Source: Eubacterium sp. An11 (GTDB taxonomy: Bacteria > Bacillota > Clostridia > Lachnospirales > Lachnospiraceae). Taken from it: a stretch of 64,000 nt of DNA. Numbering within the stretch: the first letter of the stretch is position 1; the number at the start of each line of letters is the position of its first letter. Shown one piece after another: positions 55,770 through 64,000 of the stretch. The stretch lies in the NCBI RefSeq assembly GCF_002161065.1, contig NZ_NFLV01000001.1, forward strand, positions 62,001 to 126,000, in the 5' to 3' direction. The notes under the pieces were generated by a model. That model searched no databases. It had not been told where the DNA came from and saw only the letters and a program-made list of their open reading frames with translations. Position numbers and translations under genes: made by a program.

Positions 55770-56618
55770 ATGGCAATGAGAATTGACGGAAAGAAGATTT
55801 CCGCAGAGATCAAGGAAGAGCTGAAGGAGCAGGTTGCCCGCATGAAGGAGGACGGCATCTCTGTCTGTCTGGCAGTGATTCAGGTGGGGAATGACCCGGC
55901 TTCCTCGGTCTATGTGGGAAATAAAAAGAAAGCCTGTGCCTATATCGGCATAGAGTCAAGAGCTTATGAGCTTCCGGAGGAGACTACGGAGGAAGAACTT
56001 CTGATCCTGATCGATCAGCTGAACAAAGACGACAGCGTCAACGGTATTCTGGTCCAGCTTCCGATTCCGGATCATATGGATGAAAAGAAGGTGATTGAGG
56101 CCATTTCTCCAAAAAAAGATGTGGACGGTTTTCATCCGCAGAGTGTGGGAGCCCTTTCCATCGGGGAACCGGGATTTGTCTCCTGTACGCCGGCGGGTAT
56201 CATCCAGCTTCTCAAGCGTTCCGGCATCGGGATTGAGGGAAAGGACTGCGTGGTTGTAGGGCGGAGCAACATTGTGGGTAAACCGATGGCCATGCTTCTG
56301 CTTAGGGAGAATGGAACAGTGACTATCTGTCATTCCCACACCCGGAACTTAAAGGAAATCTGCCAGAGAGCGGATATTCTGGTGGCAGCCATTGGAAAAC
56401 CGAAGTTTTTTGATGCTTCTTATGTGAAGGAAGGAGCGGTTGTCATTGATGTGGGAATCCACCGCAATGAAAACAATAAGCTCTGCGGAGACGTGGATTA
56501 TGACAGTGTTGTTGAGAAAGTAAGCGCCATTACCCCGGTTCCGGGCGGTGTGGGTCCGATGACCATCGCCATGCTGATGCATAACTGTGTGGAAGCGGCA
56601 TTGAGGATGAATGAATAA
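55770..56618 (+). CDS. folD: bifunctional methylenetetrahydrofolate dehydrogenase/cyclohydrolase
   Basis: The enzyme interconverts 5,10-methylene-, methenyl- and 10-formyl-THF in the cytosol, supplying formyl groups for purines and initiator tRNA. 282 residues. Landmarks: AVIQVGNDPASSVYVGNKKKA with the catalytic Lys region, NGILVQLPIPDHMD, PKKDVDGFHPQSVG, VVVGRSNIVGKPMAMLLL and TPVPGGVGPMTIAMLM. The ATG at 55770 is the most likely of three closely spaced starts (GTG 55761, ATG 55770, ATG 55776). rimO begins on the base after its stop. Confidence 0.95.
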   Translation: MAMRIDGKKISAEIKEELKEQVARMKEDGISVCLAVIQVGNDPASSVYVGNKKKACAYIGIESRAYELPEETTEEELLILIDQLNKDDSVNGILVQLPIPDHMDEKKVIEAISPKKDVDGFHPQSVGALSIGEPGFVSCTPAGIIQLLKRSGIGIEGKDCVVVGRSNIVGKPMAMLLLRENGTVTICHSHTRNLKEICQRADILVAAIGKPKFFDASYVKEGAVVIDVGIHRNENNKLCGDVDYDSVVEKVSAITPVPGGVGPMTIAMLMHNCVEAALRMNE

Positions 56619-57986
56619 ATGAAAAATGTATTAATGATTTCTCTGGGATGTGACAAGAATCTGGTAGACAGCGAAAAAATGTTGGGGCTTCTGGCGGAAG
56701 GCGGATATACCATCGTGGAAGAGGAAGCGGAGGCCGACGCCATCGTCATCAATACCTGCTGTTTTATCCATGACGCCAAAGAGGAGAGTATTGAGACGAT
56801 CCTTGAGATGGCTTCCTGGAAAGAAAAGGGCAGATTGAAGGCGCTGGTGATCACAGGCTGTCTGGCCCAGAGATACAAAGACGAAATTGCAAAAGAGCTT
56901 CCGGAAGTGGATGCGGTCATTGGCATCAGCGGATATACGGAGATCGTGCCGGTGCTTGACGCCCTGCTGAAAGAGGCGCAGACAGAAGAGGAACATCCTC
57001 TGGTCTGCTGTCCGTCCATTGATCTGCTGACGCCGTCTCTTTCCGATAAACGGATGGTGACAACGGGAAGTTATACTGCCTATTTAAAGATTGCGGAGGG
57101 CTGCAATAAGCGCTGTACTTACTGTGTTATTCCGTATATCCGGGGACGGTACCGCAGTTTTCCGATGGAAGATCTGCTGGACGAAGCCGGAAGACTGGTG
57201 GAAGGCGGGGCAAAGGAGCTGATCCTCATCGCCCAGGAGACAACTGTCTACGGAATGGATCTATATGGAAAGAAGATGCTGCCGGAACTTCTGCACAGAC
57301 TCTGCGGACTTGAGGGACTTGACTGGATCCGGATTCTTTACTGCTATCCGGAGGAGATCACCGATGAGCTGATTCAGGTGATGAAAGAAGAAGAGAAGAT
57401 CTGTCATTATCTGGATATTCCGATCCAGCACAGCGAAGACAGTATCCTGAAGCGAATGGGAAGAAAGACAGACCGGGCGGAGCTGACGGAATTGATCGGG
57501 AAACTTCGGAGGGAGATCCCTGATATCATTCTGCGGACGACGCTCATAACCGGCTTCCCGGGAGAGACAGAAGAAGAATTCGAACGCATGAAAGATTTTG
57601 TGGAGCAGATGCGTTTTGACCGGCTGGGGGTATTTACCTACTCGCCGGAGGAGGGAACAAAAGCGGCGGACATGGAAGGACAGATCGACGAGGAGTGCAA
57701 GGAAGCCCGCCGGGATGCTGTCATGGAGCTGCAGCAGCAGATCAGCGCCGAAAAGGCAGCCTCCATGGTGGGAAAAGAAATGTCCGTTCTGATCGAAGGG
57801 TATTTATACGAAGAAGATATTTATGTGGGAAGGACCTATATGGATGCGCCGAAGGTAGATGGAAATGTATTCGTCCGTTCAGAGGAGGAAATGATTTCCG
57901 GAGATATTGTCCCGGTGCGCATTACGGGTGCAAGCGAATATGATTTGATGGGAGATGTTATTTATGAAGATGAATTTACCGAATAA
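56619..57986 (+). CDS. rimO: ribosomal protein S12 methylthiotransferase
   Basis: This radical-SAM enzyme adds a methylthio group to an aspartate of ribosomal protein S12. 455 residues. The N-terminal UPF0004 domain binds one 4Fe-4S cluster with Cys in SLGCDKN, NTCCFIH and TGCLAQR; the radical SAM motif is CNKRCTYCVIP; a C-terminal TRAM domain ends with VPVRITGASEYDLMGD. It abuts folD and its last 23 bases overlap pgsA, so the three are one transcript. Confidence 0.96.
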   Translation: MKNVLMISLGCDKNLVDSEKMLGLLAEGGYTIVEEEAEADAIVINTCCFIHDAKEESIETILEMASWKEKGRLKALVITGCLAQRYKDEIAKELPEVDAVIGISGYTEIVPVLDALLKEAQTEEEHPLVCCPSIDLLTPSLSDKRMVTTGSYTAYLKIAEGCNKRCTYCVIPYIRGRYRSFPMEDLLDEAGRLVEGGAKELILIAQETTVYGMDLYGKKMLPELLHRLCGLEGLDWIRILYCYPEEITDELIQVMKEEEKICHYLDIPIQHSEDSILKRMGRKTDRAELTELIGKLRREIPDIILRTTLITGFPGETEEEFERMKDFVEQMRFDRLGVFTYSPEEGTKAADMEGQIDEECKEARRDAVMELQQQISAEKAASMVGKEMSVLIEGYLYEEDIYVGRTYMDAPKVDGNVFVRSEEEMISGDIVPVRITGASEYDLMGDVIYEDEFTE

Positions 57987-58533
57987 GCTGACGATACTCA
58001 GGATGATTCTGGTTCCGTTTTTTGTATTTTTTATGCTGGTGGACTCCTCCATCGTGCCTCATGGATATGCGAAATGGATCGCGCTGGTATTGTTCTGCGT
58101 GGCCAGTATCACAGATTTTCTGGACGGACAGATTGCCAGAAAAAATAATCTCGTGACGAATTTCGGAAAGTTTATGGACCCTTTGGCAGATAAAATCCTG
58201 ACCTGCTCCGCGTTTATCTGTCTGATCGTAACAAGGCCGGAGAGCATGCCGGCGTGGATTGTCATCATTATTATTGCCAGAGAGTTTGTCATCAGCGGTT
58301 TCCGTCTGGTGGCCAGCGACAAGGGCGTGGTGATTGCCGCCAGCTACTGGGGCAAGTTCAAGACGAACTTCCAGATGTTTGCTATTATCCTTCTCATCGC
58401 GGATTTTGGCGGTCCGGTGGCCTTTGTCATCGAACAGGTTCTGGTTTACATCGCTTTAATCCTGACCATTGTGTCTCTGGTGGATTATCTGGCCAAGAAT
58501 ATTGATGTCCTGAAAGAGGGAGGAGAGGAATAG
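57964..58533 (+). CDS. pgsA: CDP-diacylglycerol-glycerol-3-phosphate 3-phosphatidyltransferase
   Basis: This membrane enzyme makes phosphatidylglycerol phosphate, the precursor of phosphatidylglycerol. 189 residues with four to five helices. The CDP-alcohol phosphotransferase motif is seen as ASITDFLDGQIARKNNLVTNFGKFMDPLADK (shortened here: DFLDGQIARK, GKFMDPLADK). The ATG at 57964 is chosen since GGGAG lies nine bases upstream; an ATG at 57955 touches that site. It overlaps the rimO end by 23 bases. Confidence 0.94.
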   Translation: MKMNLPNKLTILRMILVPFFVFFMLVDSSIVPHGYAKWIALVLFCVASITDFLDGQIARKNNLVTNFGKFMDPLADKILTCSAFICLIVTRPESMPAWIVIIIIAREFVISGFRLVASDKGVVIAASYWGKFKTNFQMFAIILLIADFGGPVAFVIEQVLVYIALILTIVSLVDYLAKNIDVLKEGGEE

Positions 58534-58535
58534 CC

Positions 58536-59039
58536 ATGAGTTCAGGCCGAAGAATCGTGGAGATACCGGTGGAGAAGAAGATCGAAAGAATTTTAAGAAC
58601 AAGGCAGCTGACCGTTACCACAGCGGAATCCTGTACAGGGGGACTGATCGCGGGGACGCTGGTCAATGCTCCGGGTATCTCAGAAGTATACAAAGAAGGC
58701 TATATTACGTATTCCAATGAGGCGAAGATGAAGCTTCTTGGAGTAAAAGAGGAGACACTCCGGAAATATGGCGCCGTATCCCGTCAGACAGCCATTGAGA
58801 TGGCCGAGGGCGCAGCCCGGGCGGCGGGAGCTGACGCGGCCATTGCGGTCACCGGCATTGCCGGTCCCGACGGCGGCACAGAAGAAAAACCGGTGGGTCT
58901 GGTGTATATCGGCTGTACGGTGGAAGGAAAGACGATCGTCAAGCGATGTTTTTATGGAGGAGACCGGATGGCCATCCGCCAGGCGGCTGCCAGAGAGGCG
59001 CTGGATATCTTGTACTGCCAGATTTTGTCTTCAGAGTGA
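58536..59039 (+). CDS. CinA C-terminal domain protein (nicotinamide-nucleotide amidase)
   Basis: This 167-residue stand-alone amidase domain (PncC type) hydrolyses NMN to nicotinate mononucleotide or an equivalent. Landmarks: TVTTAESCTGGLIAGTLVN (catalytic Ser/Lys-type site), GYITYSNEAKMKLLGV, VSRQTAIEMAEGAARA and AVTGIAGPDGGTEEKPVGLVYIG. The N-terminal CinA MoaB-like domain is absent, as in PncC. It starts two bases after pgsA. Confidence 0.92.
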   Translation: MSSGRRIVEIPVEKKIERILRTRQLTVTTAESCTGGLIAGTLVNAPGISEVYKEGYITYSNEAKMKLLGVKEETLRKYGAVSRQTAIEMAEGAARAAGADAAIAVTGIAGPDGGTEEKPVGLVYIGCTVEGKTIVKRCFYGGDRMAIRQAAAREALDILYCQILSSE

Positions 59040-59078
59040 AAGATACAGGATTGACAGATAAAAGACCCTGAATAGACA

Positions 59079-59137
59079 CAAACGCATGGAAATTACTGCT
59101 TTTGTGAAGACAAAAAGCGGTATTCTGTGCGTTTTTT
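59079..59137 (+). terminator. terminator of the folD-cinA cluster
   Basis: An imperfect hairpin pairs AACGCA...TGCTTTT with AAAAGC(G)...TGCGTT, then TTTTTT. Confidence 0.8.
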
Positions 59138-59147
59138 TCTTGATTTT

Positions 59148-59175
59148 TTGAGCTAATTGATATAGTCTATATAAC
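59148..59175 (+). promoter_or_regulatory. promoter with overlapping palindrome upstream of gntR-clpC
   Basis: TTGAGC (59148-59153) and TATAAC (59170-59175) at 16 bp enclose an 11-bp perfect palindrome TATAGTCTATA (59161-59171). A palindrome in the spacer is typical for GntR repressor sites, suggesting autoregulation. The 155-base leader that follows holds several GC-rich hairpins (for example GGCGCGC and GCGCGC) but no riboswitch class I recognise. Confidence 0.5.
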
Positions 59176-59330
59176 ACAGACAATTTTCAGCTTGGGTGTC
59201 CCCTGCTGAAAGTTGAGCCTCCGGCGGATCGCAGAGGCGCGCAGATGAAAGATTCTTCGGAGCGCGCACCTGGCGGCAGGTACGCCGACAGCGTACTTGA
59301 ATTTACAAATGAAAATGAAAGGGTGAAAGC

Positions 59331-59708
59331 ATGCTGATAGAGATAGATTTTAACAGTCCGGAAGCCATATATATACAGCTTCGCAACCAGATTGTGATGG
59401 AGATTGCGCAGGACAGGCTCCATGACGGGGATTCGCTTCCTTCCGTGCGGAATCTGGCGAAGGACCTGGGAGTGAACATGCACACCGTGAATAAAGCGTA
59501 TGCCATCCTCCGGGAGGAGGGCTATCTGAAGCTTGACCGGAGAAAGGGCGCCATTGTCTCTGTGGAGAAGAACCGCAAGGAGGCTGAGCTTGAAAAGATC
59601 AACAATTATATGCAGATGATCGTCGCCCAGGCCATATGCAAGGAGATTACAAAGGAAGAAATGAAACAAATTGTCGGGGAAATGTATGATACATTTCATC
59701 TATTGTGA
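59331..59708 (+). CDS. GntR-family regulator, YtrA-like short form
   Basis: This 125-residue repressor has a GntR winged helix (about residues 10-75: PEAIYIQLRNQIVMEIA, SLPSVRNLAKDLGVNMHTVNKAYAILREEGYL) and a short helical tail instead of a full effector domain, as in the YtrA subfamily. It likely binds the palindrome in its own promoter. clpC starts 16 bases after its stop, so the repressor may control that protease subunit. Confidence 0.9.
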   Translation: MLIEIDFNSPEAIYIQLRNQIVMEIAQDRLHDGDSLPSVRNLAKDLGVNMHTVNKAYAILREEGYLKLDRRKGAIVSVEKNRKEAELEKINNYMQMIVAQAICKEITKEEMKQIVGEMYDTFHLL

Positions 59709-59724
59709 AATAAGGTGAGGTTTT

Positions 59725-62166
59725 ATGAATAGAGAATACAACGAATATGCGTCCCGTGCCCTGGAACGGGCAGAGGAAGACGCGAAAGCCTGCCGTCAGA
59801 AGTATGTGGGGACGGAGCATCTGGTGCTGGGACTGTTGTCCCAGGAAGATTCTCTGGCCGGCAGAGTGCTGGCGGAGAACGGCGTGTCTTATGAGACGTT
59901 TTTTAATGCAGTGCTGGGACAGTCAGCGGCGCTGGGAGATAATGAGAAGGCAGCGTTTTTCGGATACAGCCCGAAGGCGGAGGAGATTCTTGAAAACAGC
60001 GCGGCGGAGGCAGGAAGATTTCACGCGGAGAAGATTGGCAGTGAACATATTCTGCTTGCACTGCTCAAGGAGACGGACTGCATCGCCATCCGTCTTCTGC
60101 GGGGGCTCAACGTGAATCTTAAGCGCATTTATGTGGATGTGCTGGTGACTCTGGGCGTGGATGCTTCAAGAGCCCAGAAGGAATACCAGGCGTTGACCGG
60201 ACAGAAGAAGAGAAGACAGTCTTCCATGACGGAGGCTTTCTGCGAGGATCTGACCCAGAAGGCAAAGGATGGCAGCCTGGACCCGATCATAGGACGGAAG
60301 AAGGAACTGCAGAGGGTCATTCAGATCCTGAGCCGCAGGACCAAAAACAGTCCTTGTCTGGTGGGAGAGCCCGGCGTGGGCAAGACTGCCATTGTGGAAG
60401 GTCTGGCCCAGTGGATTGTCAGAGAAGAGGTTCCGGAGATGCTTAAGGGCAAGAAGGTCATGGTCCTTGATCTGCCGGGACTGATTGCGGGATCCAAATA
60501 CCGGGGTGAGTTCGAGGAAAGGATCAAAGGATTGCTCCAGGAAGTTATGGACAGGGGCGATATCCTGCTGTTTGTGGATGAGATTCATACCATGATCGGG
60601 GCAGGAGGAGCCGAGGGGGCTATCGATGCCTCCAATATCGTAAAGCCGTTTCTGGCCAGAGGCGAGCTGCAACTGATCGGAGCCACCACCAGCGAGGAAT
60701 ATCGCAAATATATAGAGAAGGACGCAGCCTTTGAGCGGAGATTCCAGCCGGTTACGGTGGAGGAGCCGACGGTGGAGGAGACCGTCGCCATCTTAAAAGG
60801 GCTGAAAGAAAAGTTTGAGAAACACCATCATGTGCGCTATACAGCAGCGGCCCTGGAGGCAGCGGCTGCTCTTTCCAAGAGATATATCAGCGACCGGTTT
60901 TTGCCGGACAAGGCTATCGACGTGATGGATGAGGCGGCTTCCAGAAAGAAGGTCGGTCTGTTTACCATGCCGGATGATTTAAAAAAGGCAGAGGAAGAGG
61001 CCAAAAAGTTCAGCCAGAGAAAAGAGGAAGCTCTCATGGAAGGAAATATCCGGAGGGCCAAGTTCAATAATACCAAACAGCAGAAGGCACAGGCAAAGGC
61101 CCAGGAACTGAAGGAACAGTGGGATCAGGCAAAAGAGTCCAGAAATATCACTGTTTCGGAAAATGATGTGGCTGCCGTGGTTTCTGACTGGACCAAGATC
61201 CCGGTGACCAGAATCAGCCAGACCGAGTCACAGAGACTTTTGTCTCTGGAAACAGAGCTGAAAAAGAGAGTCATCGGTCAGGATGAAGCGGTGAGTATTC
61301 TGGCAAAAGCCATCAAGAGAGGCCGTGTGGGTATGAAGGATCCGAAGCGTCCTATCGGTTCTTTCCTGTTCCTTGGACCGACCGGCGTGGGTAAGACAGA
61401 GCTTTCCAAGGCACTGGCAGAGGCGCTTTTTGGCGATGAGAATGCCATGATCCGGGTTGATATGTCCGAATATATGGAGAAGCACAGTGTGTCCAAGCTT
61501 ATCGGTTCTCCGCCAGGATACGTGGGATATGAAGAGGGCGGACAGCTCAGCGAGCAGGTGCGCAGACATCCGTATTCGGTCCTTTTGTTTGATGAGATTG
61601 AGAAAGCCCATGGCGACGTGTTTAACATTTTGCTGCAGGTTCTTGACGATGGTCAGATCACTGACTCCAACGGACGTAAGGTTGACTTCAAGAATACGGT
61701 GATCATCATGACGTCCAATGCGGGCGCGCAGCGGATCATGGCACCGAAGAATCTGGGATTTACCACCCATTCCGATGCCGGGCAGGATCATGAGAAGATG
61801 AAGAATCGTGTTATGGAAGAAGTCAAACAGATTTTCAAGCCGGAATTTCTCAACAGAATTGACGGTATTGTGGTCTTCCACACCCTGGAGAAAGAACAGC
61901 AGAAGAAGATCGTCCGTCTGCTGATCAAAGAGCTGGCAGACAGAGTGCAAAAGACACCGGGATTCACACTCTCCGTGACAGAAGAGGTGGAGGATTATAT
62001 TCTGGAAAAGGGATATAATCCGCAGTATGGCGCCAGACCGCTGCGCCGGACCATCCAGAATGAGCTGGAAGACTTCCTGGCTGATGAATTCCTGTTAGGA
62101 CATATCAAGGCCGGAAGCCAGGTCACTCTGGGAATGAAAGACGGTAAAGTAGTGATAGAAGGATAG
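59725..62166 (+). CDS. clpC: ATP-dependent Clp protease ATP-binding subunit ClpC
   Basis: This AAA+ unfoldase delivers proteins to ClpP. 813 residues. Two N-terminal Clp repeats ([30 protein letters not shown]), first AAA domain with Walker A GEPGVGKT near residue 215, a coiled middle segment ([14 protein letters not shown]...), second AAA domain with Walker A GPTGVGKT near 552, and a ClpB-type C-terminal small domain. The middle region fits a ClpC rather than ClpB length. No ctsR, mcsA or mcsB is next to it; a GntR gene takes that place. Confidence 0.93.
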   Translation: MNREYNEYASRALERAEEDAKACRQKYVGTEHLVLGLLSQEDSLAGRVLAENGVSYETFFNAVLGQSAALGDNEKAAFFGYSPKAEEILENSAAEAGRFHAEKIGSEHILLALLKETDCIAIRLLRGLNVNLKRIYVDVLVTLGVDASRAQKEYQALTGQKKRRQSSMTEAFCEDLTQKAKDGSLDPIIGRKKELQRVIQILSRRTKNSPCLVGEPGVGKTAIVEGLAQWIVREEVPEMLKGKKVMVLDLPGLIAGSKYRGEFEERIKGLLQEVMDRGDILLFVDEIHTMIGAGGAEGAIDASNIVKPFLARGELQLIGATTSEEYRKYIEKDAAFERRFQPVTVEEPTVEETVAILKGLKEKFEKHHHVRYTAAALEAAAALSKRYISDRFLPDKAIDVMDEAASRKKVGLFTMPDDLKKAEEEAKKFSQRKEEALMEGNIRRAKFNNTKQQKAQAKAQELKEQWDQAKESRNITVSENDVAAVVSDWTKIPVTRISQTESQRLLSLETELKKRVIGQDEAVSILAKAIKRGRVGMKDPKRPIGSFLFLGPTGVGKTELSKALAEALFGDENAMIRVDMSEYMEKHSVSKLIGSPPGYVGYEEGGQLSEQVRRHPYSVLLFDEIEKAHGDVFNILLQVLDDGQITDSNGRKVDFKNTVIIMTSNAGAQRIMAPKNLGFTTHSDAGQDHEKMKNRVMEEVKQIFKPEFLNRIDGIVVFHTLEKEQQKKIVRLLIKELADRVQKTPGFTLSVTEEVEDYILEKGYNPQYGARPLRRTIQNELEDFLADEFLLGHIKAGSQVTLGMKDGKVVIEG

Positions 62167-62374
62167 AAGACCCGACGCATCCGGACCGGCGCGGAAGGAT
62201 TGCCGGGAAGGGAAAATGAAGTCAGCGCGGCAAGGCCGAATGGAGCGGCGGAAATTATCTGTCTGCCGGCTGACCGGCATTTTCCCTGATAATTCAGTGC
62301 TGTGTTTCTGAAGGACAGTCCGGTGCAGGGGAACAGTATTTTCAGAATAGTGACATTCTTATGAAAATGAATAT
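62167..62374. other. intergenic region without a gene
   Basis: About 200 bases between clpC and the next promoter. It contains a few GC-rich inverted stretches (GCCGGC...GCCGGC type) but no open frame or recognised RNA. Confidence 0.5.
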
Positions 62375-62402
62375 TTGCAAAAGTGTATAATTCCTGTATA
62401 AT
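62375..62402 (+). promoter_or_regulatory. promoter upstream of the 137-residue protein
   Basis: TTGCAA (62375-62380) and perfect TATAAT (62397-62402) at 16 bp; a second TATAAT lies just upstream within the spacer. Confidence 0.75.
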
Positions 62403-62474
62403 AAGGATAACTGAAAGCTGTTGGATAAATGAGGCGGAGGGGATGTACCTTTCGCCGCAGGTAGGAGGATAATT

Positions 62475-62888
62475 ATGGCTAACGTAAAAGAATTACTGAG
62501 AACAGAAGAGAATGGCAGTATTAGTTTTGGTGACTACAGTCTGGAGGCTAAGACCAAGCTGGCAGATTTCAAGTTCCAGGATTCTGTATACAAGGTGAAG
62601 ACATTTAAGGAGATTACCCGTCTGGAGAAGAATGGCGGGGTAGTGTATGAATCTGTTCCGGGTTCCGCTGTACATGATTTTAAGGAGACGGAACGTCAGC
62701 TTACTTTCCAGGTGGAAGCGGCAGATGATATACATATCACTCTGGAGCTGGAGCCGGAGAAAGAGTACAAGGTGTTTGTGGATGACACGAACATCGGTAA
62801 GATGAAGTCCAGTCTGGGAGGTAAGATCGACTTCAGTATTGAGATGAACGAAGGAGAGACCGCGAAGGTCAACGTAGTTAAATTATAA
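62475..62888 (+). CDS. conserved small protein, unknown function
   Basis: This 137-residue protein has no signal peptide. It is predicted to be mostly beta: SISFGDYSLEAKTKLADFKF, RLEKNGGVVYESVPGSAV, LTFQVEAADDIHITLELEPE, KYKVFVDD-type strand and a C-terminal strand pair. Homologues in Clostridia are commonly labelled 'endosialidase', which I find no support for here. AGGAGG precedes the ATG, with a good promoter and terminator, so it is probably a well-expressed single gene. Confidence 0.75.
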   Translation: MANVKELLRTEENGSISFGDYSLEAKTKLADFKFQDSVYKVKTFKEITRLEKNGGVVYESVPGSAVHDFKETERQLTFQVEAADDIHITLELEPEKEYKVFVDDTNIGKMKSSLGGKIDFSIEMNEGETAKVNVVKL

Positions 62889-62898
62889 AGCTGTTTCA

Positions 62899-62930
62899 GG
62901 AAAGAATCCCGGTACCGGGATTCTTTCCTT
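62899..62930 (+). terminator. terminator of the 137-residue protein gene
   Basis: A 13-bp perfect palindrome GAAAGAATCCCGG...CCGGGATTCTTTC ending in CCTT. The weak T-tail makes it less certain. Confidence 0.7.
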
Positions 62931-62968
62931 ATGTTTATGGAAATCATAATAAATGGAGAATGGATTTT

Positions 62969-64000
62969 ATGGCAAAATCAAAAACAAAAACTGTTTTTTT
63001 CTGTAAAGAATGCGGCTATGAATCTGCCAAATGGATGGGGCAGTGTCCGGGGTGCCATCAGTGGAATACCCTGGTGGAAGAGCGGACGGTGCCTGCAGCC
63101 AGAGGCAGGTCTGCCAGAGCAGTGCCGCACCAGAAGCTGACCGGTTTATTTGAAGTTTCCATGGAGGAAGAGGAGCGGATGGATTCCGGAATCCCGGAAC
63201 TGAACCGGGTGCTGGGCGGAGGAATTGTGAAGGGGTCTCTCATCCTGGTGGGCGGAGATCCTGGCATCGGCAAATCCACCCTGCTTCTGCAGATCTGCCG
63301 GAATCTGGCCAACGCCGGGAAAGATGTGGTATATGTTTCCGGAGAGGAATCCTTAAAGCAGATCAAGATGCGGGCCGACCGGCTGGGAGGATTTGAGAAA
63401 GAGGTCTCCCTGCTCTGTGAGACAGACATTGATGTGGCGGCATCCGTGCTGCGGGAAAGGAAACCGGATATGGTGGTGGTGGACTCTGTGCAGACCATGT
63501 CCAGTGAGGAGATCACATCGGCAGCAGGAAGTGTCAGTCAGGTGCGGGAGGTAACCTCTATTTTGATGCAGCTGGCGAAAACAGAGGGAATCGCGGTATT
63601 TATCGTGGGCCATGTCACCAAGGAAGGCGTGGTAGCCGGACCAAAAACCCTGGAGCATATGGTGGATACGGTGCTGTATTTTGAGGGAGAGCAGAATGCG
63701 GTGTACCGGATTCTCCGTGGAGTCAAGAACCGGTTTGGCTCCACCAACGAAATCGGTGTCTTCGAGATGAAACAAAAAGGGCTGTATGAAGTATCCAACC
63801 CTTCAAAAGTGATGCTGGACGGAAGACCGCTGGATGCTTCCGGGTCAGTGGTGGTCTGTTCCATGGAGGGGACAAGACCTCTGCTTATCGAGATTCAGGC
63901 TCTTGTCTCGCCTACAAGTTTTAACATGCCGCGGCGGACCTCCGTGGGGATTGACTATAACAGAGTCAATCTGCTTCTGGCGGTGCTGGAAAAAAAGGCC
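62969..64000 (+). CDS. radA: DNA repair protein RadA, 3' truncated
   Basis: RadA helps branch migration in recombination and repair. 344 codons are visible; the frame is open to the window end. An N-terminal zinc finger (FCKECGYESAKWMGQCPGC) leads to the RecA-like core: Walker A GGDPGIGKSTLL near residue 95, VSGEESLKQIKMRADRLG, DSVQTMSSEEI, and the RadA-specific KNRFGSTNEIGVFEM near 252. The beginning of the Lon-protease-like C-terminal domain (ALVSPTSFNMPRRTSVGIDY) is seen at the edge. GGAG precedes the ATG. Confidence 0.95.
   Translation, partial: MAKSKTKTVFFCKECGYESAKWMGQCPGCHQWNTLVEERTVPAARGRSARAVPHQKLTGLFEVSMEEEERMDSGIPELNRVLGGGIVKGSLILVGGDPGIGKSTLLLQICRNLANAGKDVVYVSGEESLKQIKMRADRLGGFEKEVSLLCETDIDVAASVLRERKPDMVVVDSVQTMSSEEITSAAGSVSQVREVTSILMQLAKTEGIAVFIVGHVTKEGVVAGPKTLEHMVDTVLYFEGEQNAVYRILRGVKNRFGSTNEIGVFEMKQKGLYEVSNPSKVMLDGRPLDASGSVVVCSMEGTRPLLIEIQALVSPTSFNMPRRTSVGIDYNRVNLLLAVLEKKA

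Noticed and set aside
62475-62888. Endosialidase
   Set aside because: The name is common for homologues, but the 137-residue protein has no signal peptide, catalytic motif or glycosidase fold that I can see.

Overview
The window looks like chromosome from an anaerobic, Gram-positive Clostridia member, most likely Lachnospiraceae. The grounds are strong AGGAGG-type ribosome binding sites, an infC-rpmI-rplT operon behind an attenuated leader, a SpoIIIE/FtsK translocase next to a TepA-like ClpP homologue, a PPi-type phosphofructokinase, a stand-alone PurO-type IMP cyclohydrolase paired with a separate AICAR formyltransferase, and a proposed alternative homoserine kinase between hom and lysC. The genus cannot be fixed from the sequence alone. 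No rRNA, prophage, complete IS or CRISPR array was seen. There is one tRNA (Leu, AAG).

Layout. 1-8 kb: end of an oligopeptide ABC ATPase, a lipoprotein, an orphan CDP-glycerol glycerophosphotransferase, a lone membrane metalloprotease-like protein, pta and gldA. 8-18 kb: a secreted NlpC/P60 hydrolase, sbcDC, a DMT exporter, a CYTH protein and a lipoprotein/C_GCAxxG pair. 18-24 kb: purine synthesis (purO, AICAR formyltransferase), then tyrA-aroA on the minus strand. 24-32 kb: an EF-G paralogue with an HD (p)ppGpp-hydrolase-like partner, then a threonine/aspartate-family operon (ACT protein, hom, proposed homoserine kinase, lysC) and dCMP deaminase. 32-38 kb: the L20-type leader, infC (ATT start), rpmI, rplT, a secreted glucosaminidase, tRNA-Leu and small secreted proteins. 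38-46 kb: an ABC-F gene broken by an in-frame TGA, DUF1638 and DUF1015 proteins, PPi-PFK, a zinc phospholipase-like protein, a D,D-carboxypeptidase and a PspC protein. 46-50 kb: a flavodoxin/ferredoxin fusion, a gene-poor patch with tandem repeats, and a two-gene module built from a half-size HsdS and an HsdM lacking recognisable SAM-binding and catalytic motifs. 50-64 kb: HAD phosphatase, TepA, FtsK/SpoIIIE, folD-rimO-pgsA-cinA(C-terminal) cluster, GntR-clpC and radA (cut by the window end).

Two signals stand out. (1) A roughly 173-nt intergenic element occurs as a tandem triplet (23449-23967), a diverged single copy (15904-16076) and a decayed half copy in the tyrA leader. The single copy and the triplet differ in sequence, yet their helices are preserved by paired changes, which indicates selection on structure. 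(2) The HsdS-like/HsdM-like pair at 47620-49595 has lost the DPACGSGG-type and NPPF motifs and has no HsdR, so it is probably a DNA-binding complex with a role other than methylation. A second short dispersed repeat (2141-2208 and 32388-32463, opposite orientations) sits beside genes and between the infC attenuator and its ribosome binding site.
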